The notes beneath the pieces are model-generated. The model was not told where the DNA came from and made no database searches. It worked only from the letters and a program-made list of their open reading frames with translations. A DNA stretch of 64,000 bases from Candidatus Rhabdochlamydia oedothoracis (lineage in GTDB: Bacteria > Chlamydiota > Chlamydiia > Chlamydiales > Rhabdochlamydiaceae), in contig NZ_CP075587.1 in the NCBI RefSeq assembly GCF_019453995.1, positions 62,001 to 126,000 on the forward strand, given 5' to 3'. A program made the translations under genes and the position numbers. Every line of letters starts with the position of its first letter. The stretch's first letter is position 1. Below are positions 24,985 to 34,534 of this stretch, one piece after another.

Positions 24985-27534
24985 TTGCCAAGCCAAATCG
25001 TATTTGCTTTAGATAATAAAGAGATTTTGCAACAAACTTATGATTTGCTACTGTCTCATTCTAAAAAGTCTTTATTTGATCTTGAGGAGGAAAGGGTATT
25101 TTCTCATTTAATTGATCACTCTTTTTTACAGATGAGTTTTTCTTTTCGCTCTCTTTTCCGCGCTCGTCAATTAGCTAACTTATTAATTGATAGACAAGGA
25201 GAATTAGACCAAAAAATCCTGGAAAAAACTATTGATTTTTTAGAAAATAAGGGGTTTATTTGTTACCCCAATGGGTATAGCGACTCTGTGATAACAGAAC
25301 ATCAGCTTATAATCTTAAAGCAATTTACCTCTCAAAAAATTATAAAACTTCTCTATCGATTTTCACCCCCTGTTTGTCATAAAGCAGCAGAGAATCTTCT
25401 GTTTGATTCTTTAGGAATTTCTGCAGGTAAACCACATACATCTGATATACGTCGCGGCGTTCTTTGTGCTAGCTTAACTCCCTTGCGTCAAAACATCGGC
25501 TCTTGTTTTGCTACAGCACCAGGGATTCTTGTACAGAAAGAACAACTAGCTCTATTTTTAGTCGACCTCTATCAACTTTTAAGCACAGGTCAGCTAAAAA
25601 GAACCCATAATGGCAATGAATACATTGCTATCTTGAACACAACGTATACAAGCATTTATTGTAAACAAAGTCTGCATGAAAGAGCTTTACTATCCCCTGG
25701 GATTTTACAAGCCTTAAAAGTCTGTGGGGTAATCGATCAAAAACGATCCTTGGAAAAGCAAATCCAGCAGATGCAAAACATCTGCTCGCTCCTACTCTCT
25801 TCTTGCTCAACCGTAACAGACCTTTTGCAAAAAGTGCTTGAAAAGTCCACAAATCAGCCTGTTCAAAAGATGCAATCCGCATTCACAGGTTTGACGGAGA
25901 ATGCTTTATTAAAAGCATGGGAGTTTACGCTAGCTTCTTTTTCCGAGGCTGATCCGCAACTAATCCGTTGGCATCTATATACAGCACTTGGGTTTTCTCC
26001 AGAAGAATCGGAGGGTTTGGGTTCTGTTATCTACAGCTGTCTTCAAGAGAAGTTAGAAATCTATCATCAAGAGATAGGGATATTGCAGAAAGAAATTGAG
26101 GTTACAGCAGATCAATTACGAGCTGTACAAGGAGTATTACATCGCGCTGATGCGACAAGCCGTATACGAAGTTTTCAAGCAGAATATCAAAGCCTCTCTC
26201 ACCATTTACAATCTTGCATAGATCGTCGAGACCAACTGATCAGCGAAGCTAATGATTTAAACTCTTTATTTTCGATGATTGTCCAGTATTACCTAGATCA
26301 ATTTTCTAGCTATTTTCAGGAAGTATACGATCCACAGCTAGTGAGTATAAGCGATGAAGATGCTTCTGCTGGTTTTCGCCTCTTTTACAAACATGGAAGA
26401 ACAGATGCTTCTCTTTGGACAGCTATTGAAACAGAAAAAGAGTTTAACCAATTCTTACGCGACTTCTTTTTAGCTACAGAGTCTTTGCTCTTTATCCAAG
26501 CCAAAGAGCAAAAAGTCATTACAGAAATGGTAGCTGCTATTGTATTGCACCTTCATCAGAATGCTTTTTTCTTAAACGTCCAAAAACGCATGAAGAGCAA
26601 AGAACCCTGGTGTTACATCTCAGGAGGAACGATGAAAACCCTGGTTCAAAATTATTTCTGCACAGATAAAGTCACATTGGAACAAAGGGTAGTGGAGAGC
26701 CCGCTTGAGCTGTTAATCTTTTTACTAGATACGTTAAAAGAGATGCCGCCAGCTCATCTCACACAAACACTATTGATGAACTCGCCGGTACACGCTTTTC
26801 TTCTTCTTACATCAGAGCCTTTGTTTAAACAAGGATGGCAGGATAACGGTTTTACTTATACTTGGGTGCGTGATGCATTTATCCATCCTGGTGTCCAGTT
26901 TTATCAACAGATGCTTTTAAGCCCACAAATGCAGCAATATCTCTTGCAGCAGATCTCTTCAGATAAAATAAACTATCCTCTACAAACACCCAAAGAATTC
27001 AGAGAGCAAACTCTAGATGCATTTCCCAAAATAGCTCCTGATGACATAGATGCTTTTCTCTATCAGCAATTGCCCCTAACTCCAGCTGCAAACTGCAAAA
27101 AGGATTTACAGAAGCTCCTCTCTTCTGTCTTGAATCCCAAAATGCAAGAAATCATAGAGCAATTTTCTCTGCCAAAAGCAGCTTTTATCTCCGCAGCTCA
27201 AATGAAAAAAATAGCCAAATCTTGTTTATTGCTTGCTCAAAACTCCATCGGTTTTTCTTTTGATATACATAGCTTCATCACCCATGCTGCTTATAAAATA
27301 GGGCTTTCTCCTCGATGCCTAATTTTTGCAGATACCAATTGGTCGGGTTTCTATTTTGGTTTTGTGATCAATCCAGGGACTCAAGATTTAGAGCTTTGGA
27401 GATTTGATGCAAGTCAATCAATGGGGTTTCCCATGAGTTCTTGGAAAAAATGGCTCGAGTCTGAAAATAAACCTTGGATAGTGTATGTAAAGCCCTCGGA
27501 GTATCGCTTTCCCTTGCATTCTTATGGCATGTAA
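24985..27534 (+). CDS. Large protein with papain-like Cys-His-Asn signature
   Basis: 849 residues from TTG 24985 (GAGAGGAGA 7 bases upstream). No signal peptide or clear membrane helix. Near residue 170 it reads RQNIGSCFATA, closely matching the papain active-site segment Q..GSCWAF, with candidate nucleophile Cys174. Near the C-terminus ITHAAYKIG (His767) is followed by ADTNWSG (Asn785-Trp786), the order and spacing of papain His159 and Asn175-Ser-Trp. A long helical region (residues about 345-430) lies between. I infer a C1-like peptidase whose halves are separated by a large insertion; substrate unknown. It might be a host-directed enzyme or an internal processing protease. The gene is bracketed by two ISa copies, with 64 bases of native upstream DNA left. 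Confidence 0.6.
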   Translation: MPSQIVFALDNKEILQQTYDLLLSHSKKSLFDLEEERVFSHLIDHSFLQMSFSFRSLFRARQLANLLIDRQGELDQKILEKTIDFLENKGFICYPNGYSDSVITEHQLIILKQFTSQKIIKLLYRFSPPVCHKAAENLLFDSLGISAGKPHTSDIRRGVLCASLTPLRQNIGSCFATAPGILVQKEQLALFLVDLYQLLSTGQLKRTHNGNEYIAILNTTYTSIYCKQSLHERALLSPGILQALKVCGVIDQKRSLEKQIQQMQNICSLLLSSCSTVTDLLQKVLEKSTNQPVQKMQSAFTGLTENALLKAWEFTLASFSEADPQLIRWHLYTALGFSPEESEGLGSVIYSCLQEKLEIYHQEIGILQKEIEVTADQLRAVQGVLHRADATSRIRSFQAEYQSLSHHLQSCIDRRDQLISEANDLNSLFSMIVQYYLDQFSSYFQEVYDPQLVSISDEDASAGFRLFYKHGRTDASLWTAIETEKEFNQFLRDFFLATESLLFIQAKEQKVITEMVAAIVLHLHQNAFFLNVQKRMKSKEPWCYISGGTMKTLVQNYFCTDKVTLEQRVVESPLELLIFLLDTLKEMPPAHLTQTLLMNSPVHAFLLLTSEPLFKQGWQDNGFTYTWVRDAFIHPGVQFYQQMLLSPQMQQYLLQQISSDKINYPLQTPKEFREQTLDAFPKIAPDDIDAFLYQQLPLTPAANCKKDLQKLLSSVLNPKMQEIIEQFSLPKAAFISAAQMKKIAKSCLLLAQNSIGFSFDIHSFITHAAYKIGLSPRCLIFADTNWSGFYFGFVINPGTQDLELWRFDASQSMGFPMSSWKKWLESENKPWIVYVKPSEYRFPLHSYGM

Positions 27535-27549
27535 ATGGGTTGAAAAAGC

Positions 27550-27601
27550 TATTATGCTTGTTTGCATTCAAATTAAGAGTTTGAATACATAAACATTTTT
27601 A
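27550..27601. repeat. MITE-like fragment cut by ISa
   Basis: Matches the left half of MITE unit b (GTTTGCATTCAAATTAAGAG, then TTGAATACATAAA). ISa copy 3 inserted into it; the flank past ISa (TTATATAAAAGATA) continues the unit b pattern for a short distance and then diverges. Confidence 0.55.
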
Positions 27602-28741
27602 GGCCCTTTCAACCTTGAAGTGCACAAAAAAGAACATATAAATACTTGAAAAAACATCTATTGTGCACCCGAGCATAGCATGTTTGTAGATAATCTCGTA
27701 AACACTTCTAGTGGAGTTTCGAAGTTGAGAGCCTTTCTAGGTCTGTTATTTAGTAAAGTTTCCACCCTTTCTATATCCTTGGAAGTCGTATCTAAAAAGC
27801 TTTGTGTTTTAGGAAAATATTGCCTAACTAGTCCGTTTGTATGCTCATTTAAGCCTCTTTCCCAAGAATGGTAGGGCGTTGCAAAGTAGAAGTCTGTCTC
27901 TAGCTCGAAACTAACCATTTGGTGATAGGCAAATTCTTTTCCGTTGTCTGCTGTTAATGTGTGTACAAAATCTTTGATAGGTTTAAGTTGTTCAATTAAC
28001 GCTTGACTTACTTCCTCTGCAGTTTTATGAGAAACTTTGGCGAGCTTAGTTAGCTTGGAAGTTCTTTCTACCATTGATACAATTACGCCTTTATGTCCTG
28101 CCCCTATGACTGTATCTAGTTCCCAGTCTCCTAAACGAGTCTTTTTTTCTACAATACAAGGCCGTTGCTTAATATCTATACGACCAGGCATGTTCCCTCT
28201 TCCAGAAGCTCCCTTTCTCTGCTTGTTATATTTTTTCCCTCGATGACGGAGCTCTCTATAAAGCTGTCCTCCCTGTCGTTTATCTTTCCAGATATGATTA
28301 TAGATGGTCTCATGACTAACATGTTCTTTACCATGTCTTTTAAGCCATCCGGATATTTGTATAGGGCTCCATTGCAACTTGATTTTTTCTTCAATACGGG
28401 TAACTATTTGAGGAGTCATTTTTTTATTGGGCTGAGAATTTTTTCTAAGAAATGCTTTTTCTTGAGCTTGCTGATGACGGTATCCTCGTTGCCCTTTATT
28501 TCTCTTAAGTTCCCTACTAATAGTGCTATGATGAACTTTTAGAATGTTTGCTATTGAGCTAGATGTATCTCCTCTAGCTTTTAAAATATAAATCTGACAT
28601 CTTTGGTCATAGGTTAGGTGATGGTAGCCTTTAGGCAAGGTCTCTCCTTGTGTTTGATTGTTAAAAATCACAATAGAGATTCTTTCATCGCCTGCCTATT
28701 CTTTTTTTAATTCTTCTGTGCACTTCAAACTTGAAAAGACT
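27602..28741 (-). mobile_element. ISa copy 3 (IS30 family), complete
   Basis: 1140 bp with a clean 3-bp duplication TTA (27599-27601 and 28742-28744). It inserted into a MITE-like sequence just after the papain-like gene. Confidence 0.93.
27658..28638 (-). CDS. IS30-family transposase (ISa copy 3)
   Basis: 326 residues from TTG 28638, with the same protein as copies 1, 2 and 4. Intact start, ribosome site and D-D-E residues. It converges on the preceding gene (24985-27534), whose stop is 124 bases away. Confidence 0.9.
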   Translation of the reverse strand: MPKGYHHLTYDQRCQIYILKARGDTSSSIANILKVHHSTISRELKRNKGQRGYRHQQAQEKAFLRKNSQPNKKMTPQIVTRIEEKIKLQWSPIQISGWLKRHGKEHVSHETIYNHIWKDKRQGGQLYRELRHRGKKYNKQRKGASGRGNMPGRIDIKQRPCIVEKKTRLGDWELDTVIGAGHKGVIVSMVERTSKLTKLAKVSHKTAEEVSQALIEQLKPIKDFVHTLTADNGKEFAYHQMVSFELETDFYFATPYHSWERGLNEHTNGLVRQYFPKTQSFLDTTSKDIERVETLLNNRPRKALNFETPLEVFTRLSTNMLCSGAQ

Positions 28742-28822
28742 TTATATAAAAGATATAGTGGTTTAAATTTATTTTTTCTTTTAAGTATATATTTCTAAAA
28801 ACGCTTTATCAATAGCTTCTGA

Positions 28823-29043
28823 GAGCCTGTTTAAAATCTTTTCAAAAGTAGAGCAATAAAAAGAACCACCATATTCAGGCTTGTATGTAGTTTTCTTTCG
28901 CAATTTTTCCATAGCCTGCAGCATTTTTCTATCCACGCAAAAGAACGCTCTACAACCCATCTTCTAAGGCGGGCCATAATTTACTTCCAAAGGTTTTATG
29001 AAAACTATCATTATGCCTTACTGAGAAGATTTTAAACAGGCTC
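28823..29043 (-). mobile_element. ISd-derived MITE (internally deleted)
   Basis: 221 bp with both ISd ends (GAGCCTGTTTAAAATC and GATTTTAAACAGGCTC) and a clean TGA duplication (28820-28822 and 29044-29046). The inside keeps about 140 bp of the 3' end and about 60 bp of the 5' end, and lacks the rest of the transposase genes. Precise target duplication shows it moved as a small non-autonomous unit, or was shortened after insertion. Confidence 0.8.
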
Positions 29044-29160
29044 TGAGAGAGTAGAAAATGTGTTATAGTTATTTAAAATTTTATTGATAAATTTGTATAT
29101 TTTTCTCCAACAAAATATATGGAGGTAGAGAAATGCCTAAACCTTATTCAATGGATCTAA

Positions 29161-29502
29161 GAGCCTGTTTAAAATCTTTTCAGTAAGGCATATAGAAGCA
29201 TTTTCACTACATAAAAACCATTTGTTCGTTGTAAAAAGTGTTTTAGCAGATGGAGGATATTCTGGAGAAAGATTTGCAAAGAGTGTGCAGGAAATATTAG
29301 GATGTATATTAAAAATAGCCAAAAGAAATGCACTTCATACTTTTACAGTTATTCCCAAAAGATGGGTTGTAGAGCGTTCTTTTGCGTGGATAGAAAAATG
29401 TCGCAGGCTATGGAAAAATTGCGAAAGAAAACTACATACAAGCCTGAGTATGGTGGTTCTCGCTTTTATTGCTCTACTTTTGAAAAGATTTTAAACAGGC
29501 TC
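29161..29502 (+). mobile_element. ISd copy with internal deletion
   Basis: 342 bp between GAGCC at 29161 and GGCTC at 29502, flanked by TAA on both sides, at the same position in ISc (codon 9-10 of ORF A) used by the ISd copies at 8136 and 41250. About 30 bases of the left end are joined to the last third of ORF B. Confidence 0.85.
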
Positions 29503-29668
29503 TAAGAAAACGAGTGCTTCAATACCTAGAAGAAAATAACGACAAAATGAAGGCCAGCCAGCTATTTCAAGTTGGGATTGCAACTGTCTCTACCGATGGG
29601 TAAAGCGTAAGAAACAAAGAGGAAACGTAGAACCTCTAAAAAAGAAAAGCACTTATAGTTATTTAAAT

Positions 29669-30114
29669 CTACATTGATAAAACAGCTTGATCTAAGGCTT
29701 CGGATAAATTAGCTACAGTAGGTAAAAGTTCTCGGATTTTCGTTTTCATATTGGCCCAATATTTTTCGATAGGATTTAAGTCCGGTGAATAAGGCGGGAG
29801 AAAGAGCATTTCGTATCCACTTTCCTCTATCAATGTTCTAGTTGTCTTTGATTTATGAAAGCTCGCGTTATCGAGAATCAAAACTTGGCCATAAGTCAAA
29901 TTTGGAATCAATTCCTGTTTTAGCCATACATTAAATAGATCCGTATGGCAAGTTCCTTCAAAACAACATCGGTGCCAGCAATTTCTTCCCTTGTAGTGCC
30001 GAAATTACACTCTGTCTACCAAATCGTTTTCCTGAAATTCCTCCAAATATTTGTTTTCCCCTCGCGCTCCTCGCATATTGCCTATGCACATATTGACTGA
30101 TTCCGCTCTGATCC
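29669..30114 (-). pseudogene. ISc ORF B, frameshifted
   Basis: Same catalytic domain as 12999-13451 but an extra base near 29963 (AACAACATC where other copies have AACACATC) splits it. The downstream piece, with the second Asp and Glu, remains open from about 29911 to 29669. Confidence 0.8.
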
Positions 30115-30154
30115 AAATAGACCCTTTTTTCAGGAGAAATTGCTTCTATCTTTT

Positions 30155-30523
30155 TTAGATATTCCGCTCTTGCTTCCGCATTCCTTTCCTTATAAAACGC
30201 AATCTTTTTTTTCTTGTGATCTTGAGTCTTTTCAAAGCGTAAAAGATTGCTTGCAAAGTCAAACCAAAATGCTTTGCAATCTCTGATAAAAAATGACCGG
30301 GGTTTTTTTCTACATAAGCGATTAATCTCTGATCATCAATTTTCTTATAAGTGCTTTTCTTTTTTAGAGGTTCTACGTTTCCTCTTTGTTTCTTACGCTT
30401 TACCCATCGGTAGACAGTTGCAATCCCAACTTGAAATAGCTGGCTGGCCTTCATTTTGTCGTTATTTTCTTCTAGGTATTGAAGCACTCGTTTTCTTAGA
30501 TCCATTGAATAAGGTTTAGGCAT
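30155..30523 (-). CDS. ISc ORF A (DNA-binding half of IS630 transposase)
   Basis: 122 residues, intact, one change from the reference (KNPGHF for KNPDHF). The -1 slip site is retained. Because ORF B downstream is broken, this copy could make only the short DNA-binding protein. Confidence 0.75.
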   Translation of the reverse strand: MPKPYSMDLRKRVLQYLEENNDKMKASQLFQVGIATVYRWVKRKKQRGNVEPLKKKSTYKKIDDQRLIAYVEKNPGHFLSEIAKHFGLTLQAIFYALKRLKITRKKRLRFIRKGMRKQERNI

Positions 30524-30592
30524 TTCTCTACCTCCATATATTTTGTTGGAGAAAAATATACAACTTTATCAATAAAATTTTAAATAACTATA

Positions 30593-31287
30593 TATGATAT
30601 TTTTTGTGGAATTTTGTACATTTTAAAAAGTGGTTGCCAGTGGCGTATGTTACCCATAGAATATCCTAAATGGGAATGATGTTATTATTATTTCCCTCTT
30701 TGGAATAAAAAAGATGATAAAAATTCTAAGAGTATTCTTGAAATAGTTTTAAAAAAAATGGGTTGGCGAGGTCAGAAAAAGCAGTGGTCGGAAAGAGAAA
30801 ACAAGCTTTGTAATTATTGATGCTCAAAGTGTTAAAAATACTGATACAGCGGAGAAGAAAGGATATGATGCAGGGGAAAAAATATCAGGAATAAAAAGAC
30901 ATATAGCAGTCGATACCCAAGGGCTTCCTCATGCGATTCACATTACCACCGCTAATATCACTGACAGAAATGGGTGTATAGAAGCATTTTCACTACATAA
31001 AAATCATTTGTTCGGTGTAAAAAATGTTTTAGCAGATGGAGGATATTCTGGAGAAAAATTTGCAAAGAGTGTGCAGGAAATATTAGGATGTATAGTAGAA
31101 ATAGCTAAAAGAAATACACTTCATACTTTTACAGTTATTCCCAAAAGATGGGTTGTAGAGCGTTCTTTTGCGTGGATAGAAAAATGTCGCAGGCTATGGA
31201 AAAATTGCGAAAGAAAACTACATACAAGCCTGAATATGGTGGTTCTTGCTTTTATTGCTCTACTTTTGAAAAGATTTTAAACAGGCT
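30593..31287 (+). mobile_element. ISd copy, 5'-truncated
   Basis: Starts inside ORF A at TATGATATTTTTTGTGG and runs to the right end GGCTC at 31287. ORF B from about 30800 to 31280 is open and carries the D, D and E motifs, but ORF A has no start and one premature stop (GGGAATGATG). Its right end sits in the leader of another ISc at GCCTAA, a further ISd target in ISc. Confidence 0.75.
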
Positions 31288-31331
31288 CTTAGGCATTTCT
31301 CTACCTCCATATATTTTGTTGGAGAAAAATA

Positions 31332-32437
31332 TACTAGTGCCGATTCAAACGGCTAGCTTAATGGGATTTAAGTCAACGACTTGAAACTTGTCGTTTATCC
31401 TACATTTCAAAATATCTGTTATTTTCGGTATCTCTTCTAAGAAGAATCCTCTAATTGCCTGAAAAAAAGTCACCGACGTTTCGTAATATCGATTGTATAC
31501 CTTCTTTTCCTTTAAGATCTTCCACAAGCGTTCAATAGGATTCAAATTCGGCGAATAAGGAGGGAGATAGTGCACTTTAATCCTAGAAGACATCAGAAAC
31601 TCTTCTAGTTTCTTATTTTTGTTTGATCTTGCATTATCCAAAATTACATGAATAATTCGAGCCTCTGTCTGTTTTTCTAGCTTCTTGAAAAAATCGAGCA
31701 TTGCATCGGCATCAACTGTCTTATATTCCTCTGTAAAAATCTTCATTCCTGTCAGGCAAAGAGCTCCAGCAAAATGCAATCGCAATTGTTTCCCGGATGT
31801 CTGCAAAGTCTTTTGAACGCCTTTTTTGATCCATCCACATACGGCTTGGGACTGATGTTCAGGATGCACAGCATCTATGAAATAGATCTCTTCATCAGGG
31901 TTTAAGGTCTCCTTTAAAGCCCTATATTGTTCTATGAAAATTCGTTGTTTTTCAGGATCTAATTTCCCAGGAATCTTTTTAGGACGTTTATAAACAAATC
32001 CGTGCTGTATGAGCCAATCTGTCATGCCACTTCGGGAATATTTTATCCCATATTGCTCATGCACATAAGCTATGATCCCTTTGACTTTAAGATAGGTCTT
32101 TTCCTGTAGGTGTTTTAGTAGAGACTCTTTTTGGTCTTGTGAAAGTTTTGATTTGCTACCGCCTCGAGGGCTACTTCCAGTTTTATTTTCGGAATCATAT
32201 TCTCTGAGGTATTTCTGAACAGTGATAGGGCTTATCCGGAGTGTTTTAGCAAGATTTTTTGTTGAGATACCCTCATCATAGCCCAAAATTACACAAAGCC
32301 TATTCCGTTCAGAATAGTCTTTTGGATGCTTTAACTTGTGTTCTAAGTCAGCTCTCTGGCTAAGGATCAGTTTTTTCATACTCAATAGCTTAACACAAAA
32401 CAAAATATTTTTCTATACGATTGAATCGGAACCACTA
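31332..32437 (-). mobile_element. ISb copy 3, complete
   Basis: 1106 bp, inserted in an ISc leader (reading GGAGAAAAATA on the left and TATACAACTTTATC on the right), at the same TA used by the truncated ISb at 40007. This ISc fragment continues to its end AATAACTA at 32471. Confidence 0.9.
31345..32379 (-). CDS. IS630-family transposase (ISb copy 3)
   Basis: 344 residues from ATG 32379, intact, with D169, D248 and E283. Differs from copy 1 at three residues (I for P near the start, Q for H near residue 92, D for A near residue 141). Potentially active. Confidence 0.88.
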   Translation of the reverse strand: MKKLILSQRADLEHKLKHPKDYSERNRLCVILGYDEGISTKNLAKTLRISPITVQKYLREYDSENKTGSSPRGGSKSKLSQDQKESLLKHLQEKTYLKVKGIIAYVHEQYGIKYSRSGMTDWLIQHGFVYKRPKKIPGKLDPEKQRIFIEQYRALKETLNPDEEIYFIDAVHPEHQSQAVCGWIKKGVQKTLQTSGKQLRLHFAGALCLTGMKIFTEEYKTVDADAMLDFFKKLEKQTEARIIHVILDNARSNKNKKLEEFLMSSRIKVHYLPPYSPNLNPIERLWKILKEKKVYNRYYETSVTFFQAIRGFFLEEIPKITDILKCRINDKFQVVDLNPIKLAV

Positions 32438-32704
32438 TATACAACTTTATCAATAAAATTTTAAATAACTATATAAGAAAATTGATGATCAGAGATTAAT
32501 CGCTTATGTAGAAAAAAACCCCGATCATTTTTTATCAGAGATTGCAAAGCATTTTGGTTTGACTTTGCAAGCGATTTTTTACGCTTTGAAAAGACTCAAG
32601 ATTACAAGAAAAAAAAGATTGCGTTTTATAAGGAAAGGAACGCGGAAGCAAGAGCGGAATATCTAAAAAAGATAGAGGCAATTTCTCCTGAAAAAAGGGT
32701 CTAT

Positions 32705-33157
32705 TTGGATCAGAGCGGAATCAGTCAATATGTGCATAGGCAATATGCGAGGAGCGCGAGGGGAAAACAAATATTTGGAGGAATTTCAGGAAAACGATTT
32801 GGTAGACAGAGTGTAATTTCGGCACTACAAGGGAAGAAATTGCTGGCACCGATGTGTTTTGAAGGAACTTGCCATACGGATCTATTTAATGTATGGCTAA
32901 AACAGGAATTGATTCCAAATTTGACTCATGGCCAAGTTTTGATTCTCGATAACGCGAGCTTTCATAAATCAAAGACAACTAGAACATTGATAGAGGAAAG
33001 TGGATACGAAATGCTCTTTCTCCCGCCTTATTCACCGGACTTAAATCCTATCGAAAAATATTGGGCCAATATGAAAACGAAAATCCGAGAACTTTTACCT
33101 ACTGTAGCTAATTTATCCGAAGCCTTAGATCAAGCTGTTTTATCAATTTCAATTTAA
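32705..33157 (+). pseudogene. ISc ORF B of the split outer copy
   Basis: Open frame of 150 residues with all three catalytic residues; two changes from the reference (TCHTDL for TCNTDL, LSISI for LSMSI). Its ORF A is disrupted upstream, so it is not expected to be translated. Confidence 0.75.
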
Positions 33158-33164
33158 ATAACTA

Positions 33165-33321
33165 TAACAGCAGACAACAGACCTAGAAAGGCTCTCAACT
33201 TCGAAACTCCAATAGAAGCGTTTAGGAGATTATCTACAAACATGCTATGCTCGGGTGCACAATAGATGTTTTTTTAATTATTTATATGTTCTTTTTTGTA
33301 CACTTCGAGGTTGAAAGGGCC
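33165..33321 (+). mobile_element. ISa remnant 1 (old, internally deleted)
   Basis: Begins ACAGCAGACAAC (the middle of the ISa gene), jumps to AGACCTAGAAAGG and continues to the right end. It carries substitutions absent from the five full copies (for example GAAGCGTTTAGGAG for GAAGTGTTTACGAG), several of which are shared with the remnant at 61364. This indicates an older ISa lineage. Confidence 0.8.
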
Positions 33322-33372
33322 CTGTCTAAAAAAAGGTGACAAGATCACTTTTTTCTAATGCATTTCAGTATA

Positions 33373-34478
33373 TAGTGGTTCCGATTCAATCGTATAGAAA
33401 AATATTTTGTTTTGTGTTAAGCTATTGAGCATGAAAAAACTGATCCCTAGCCAGAGAGCTGTCTTAGAACACAAGTTAAAGCATCCAAAAGACTATTCTG
33501 AACGGAATAGGCTTTGTGTAATTTTGGGCTATGATGAGGGTATCTCAACAAAAAATCTTGCTAAAGCACTCCGGATAAGCCCTATCACTGTTCAGGAATA
33601 CCTCAGAGAATATGATTCCGAAAATAAAACTGGAAGTAGCCCTCGAGGCGGTAGCAAATCAAAACTTTCACAAGACCAAACAGAGTCTCTACTAAAACAC
33701 CTACAGGAAAAGACCTATCTTAAAGTCAAAGGGATCATAGCTTATGTGCATGAGCAATATGGGATAAAATATTCCCAAAGTGGCATGACAGATTGGCTCA
33801 TACAGCACGGATTTGTTTATAAACGTCCTAAAAAGATTCCTGGGAAATTAGATCCTGAAAAACAACGAATTTTCATAGAACAATATATGGCTTTAAAGGA
33901 GACATTAAACCCTGATGAAGAGATCTATTTCATAGATGCTGTGCATCCTGAACATCAGTCCCAAGCCGTATGTGGATGGATCAAAAAAGGCGTTCAAAAG
34001 ACTTTGCAGACATCCGGGAAACAATTGCGATTGCATTTTGCTGGAGCTCTTTGCCTGACAGGAATGAAGATTTTTACAGAGGAATATAAGACAGTTGATG
34101 CCGATGCAATGCTCGATTTTTTCAAGAAGCTAGAAAAACAGACAGAGGCTCGAATTATTCATGTAATTTTGGATAATGCGAGATCAAACAAAAATAAGAA
34201 ACTAGAAGAGTTTCTGATGTCTTCTAGGATTAAAGTGCACTATCTCCCTCCTTATTCGCCGAATTTGAATCCTATTGAACGCTTGTGGAAGATCTTAAAG
34301 GAAAAGACGGTATACAATCGATATTACGAAACGTCGGTGACTTTTTTTCAGGCAATTAGAGGATTCTTCTTAGAAGAGATACCGAAAATAACAGATATTT
34401 TGAAATGTAGGATAAACGACAAGTTTCAAGTCGTTGACTTAAATCCCATTAAGCTAGCCGTTTGAATCGGCACTAGTA
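33373..34478 (+). mobile_element. ISb copy 4, complete
   Basis: 1106 bp with ends TAGTGGTTCC and GGCACTAGTA, TA on both sides. It ends 56 bases before the next gene start (34535), so it lies in that gene's promoter region. Confidence 0.9.
33431..34465 (+). CDS. IS630-family transposase (ISb copy 4)
   Basis: 344 residues from ATG 33431, intact DD34E. It shares several variants with copy 2 (VQEYLREYD, DQTESLL, QYMALKE) rather than with copies 1, 3 and 5, so ISb has at least two sublineages here. Confidence 0.88.
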   Translation: MKKLIPSQRAVLEHKLKHPKDYSERNRLCVILGYDEGISTKNLAKALRISPITVQEYLREYDSENKTGSSPRGGSKSKLSQDQTESLLKHLQEKTYLKVKGIIAYVHEQYGIKYSQSGMTDWLIQHGFVYKRPKKIPGKLDPEKQRIFIEQYMALKETLNPDEEIYFIDAVHPEHQSQAVCGWIKKGVQKTLQTSGKQLRLHFAGALCLTGMKIFTEEYKTVDADAMLDFFKKLEKQTEARIIHVILDNARSNKNKKLEEFLMSSRIKVHYLPPYSPNLNPIERLWKILKEKTVYNRYYETSVTFFQAIRGFFLEEIPKITDILKCRINDKFQVVDLNPIKLAV

Positions 34479-34534
34479 TAGAACATTTTTTTGATCTTGC
34501 ATTCTTTGCATCATACACTAGATAATTTAAGATT

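Larger units (their letters stand above)
29656..30590 (-). mobile_element. ISc copy, full length but frameshifted
   Basis: 935 bp with both ends. Its right end joins the outer ISc (CACTTA) while its left end joins ISd sequence (TATATGATATT). Those flanks do not match each other, so recombination between ISc copies has occurred after insertion. Confidence 0.8.
29066..33164 (+). mobile_element. ISc copy split by ISd and by a 2.8-kb nest
   Basis: Left end TAGTTATTT at 29066, right end AATAACTA at 33164. An internally deleted ISd sits at 29161-29502. ORF A then stops at CACTTA (29655) and resumes with TATAAGAAAATTG at 32472; joining them restores the known ISc sequence with one TA removed, so everything from 29656 to 32471 is a later insertion. 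A 2-base insertion near 29590 also breaks ORF A. Non-functional. Confidence 0.8.

Noticed and set aside
23781-28741. A working composite transposon (two ISa around the papain-like gene)
   Set aside because: Copy 2 has no target duplication and the outer flanks do not match (ATT versus TTA), so there is no sign the segment moved as one unit; it is mentioned only as a possibility.
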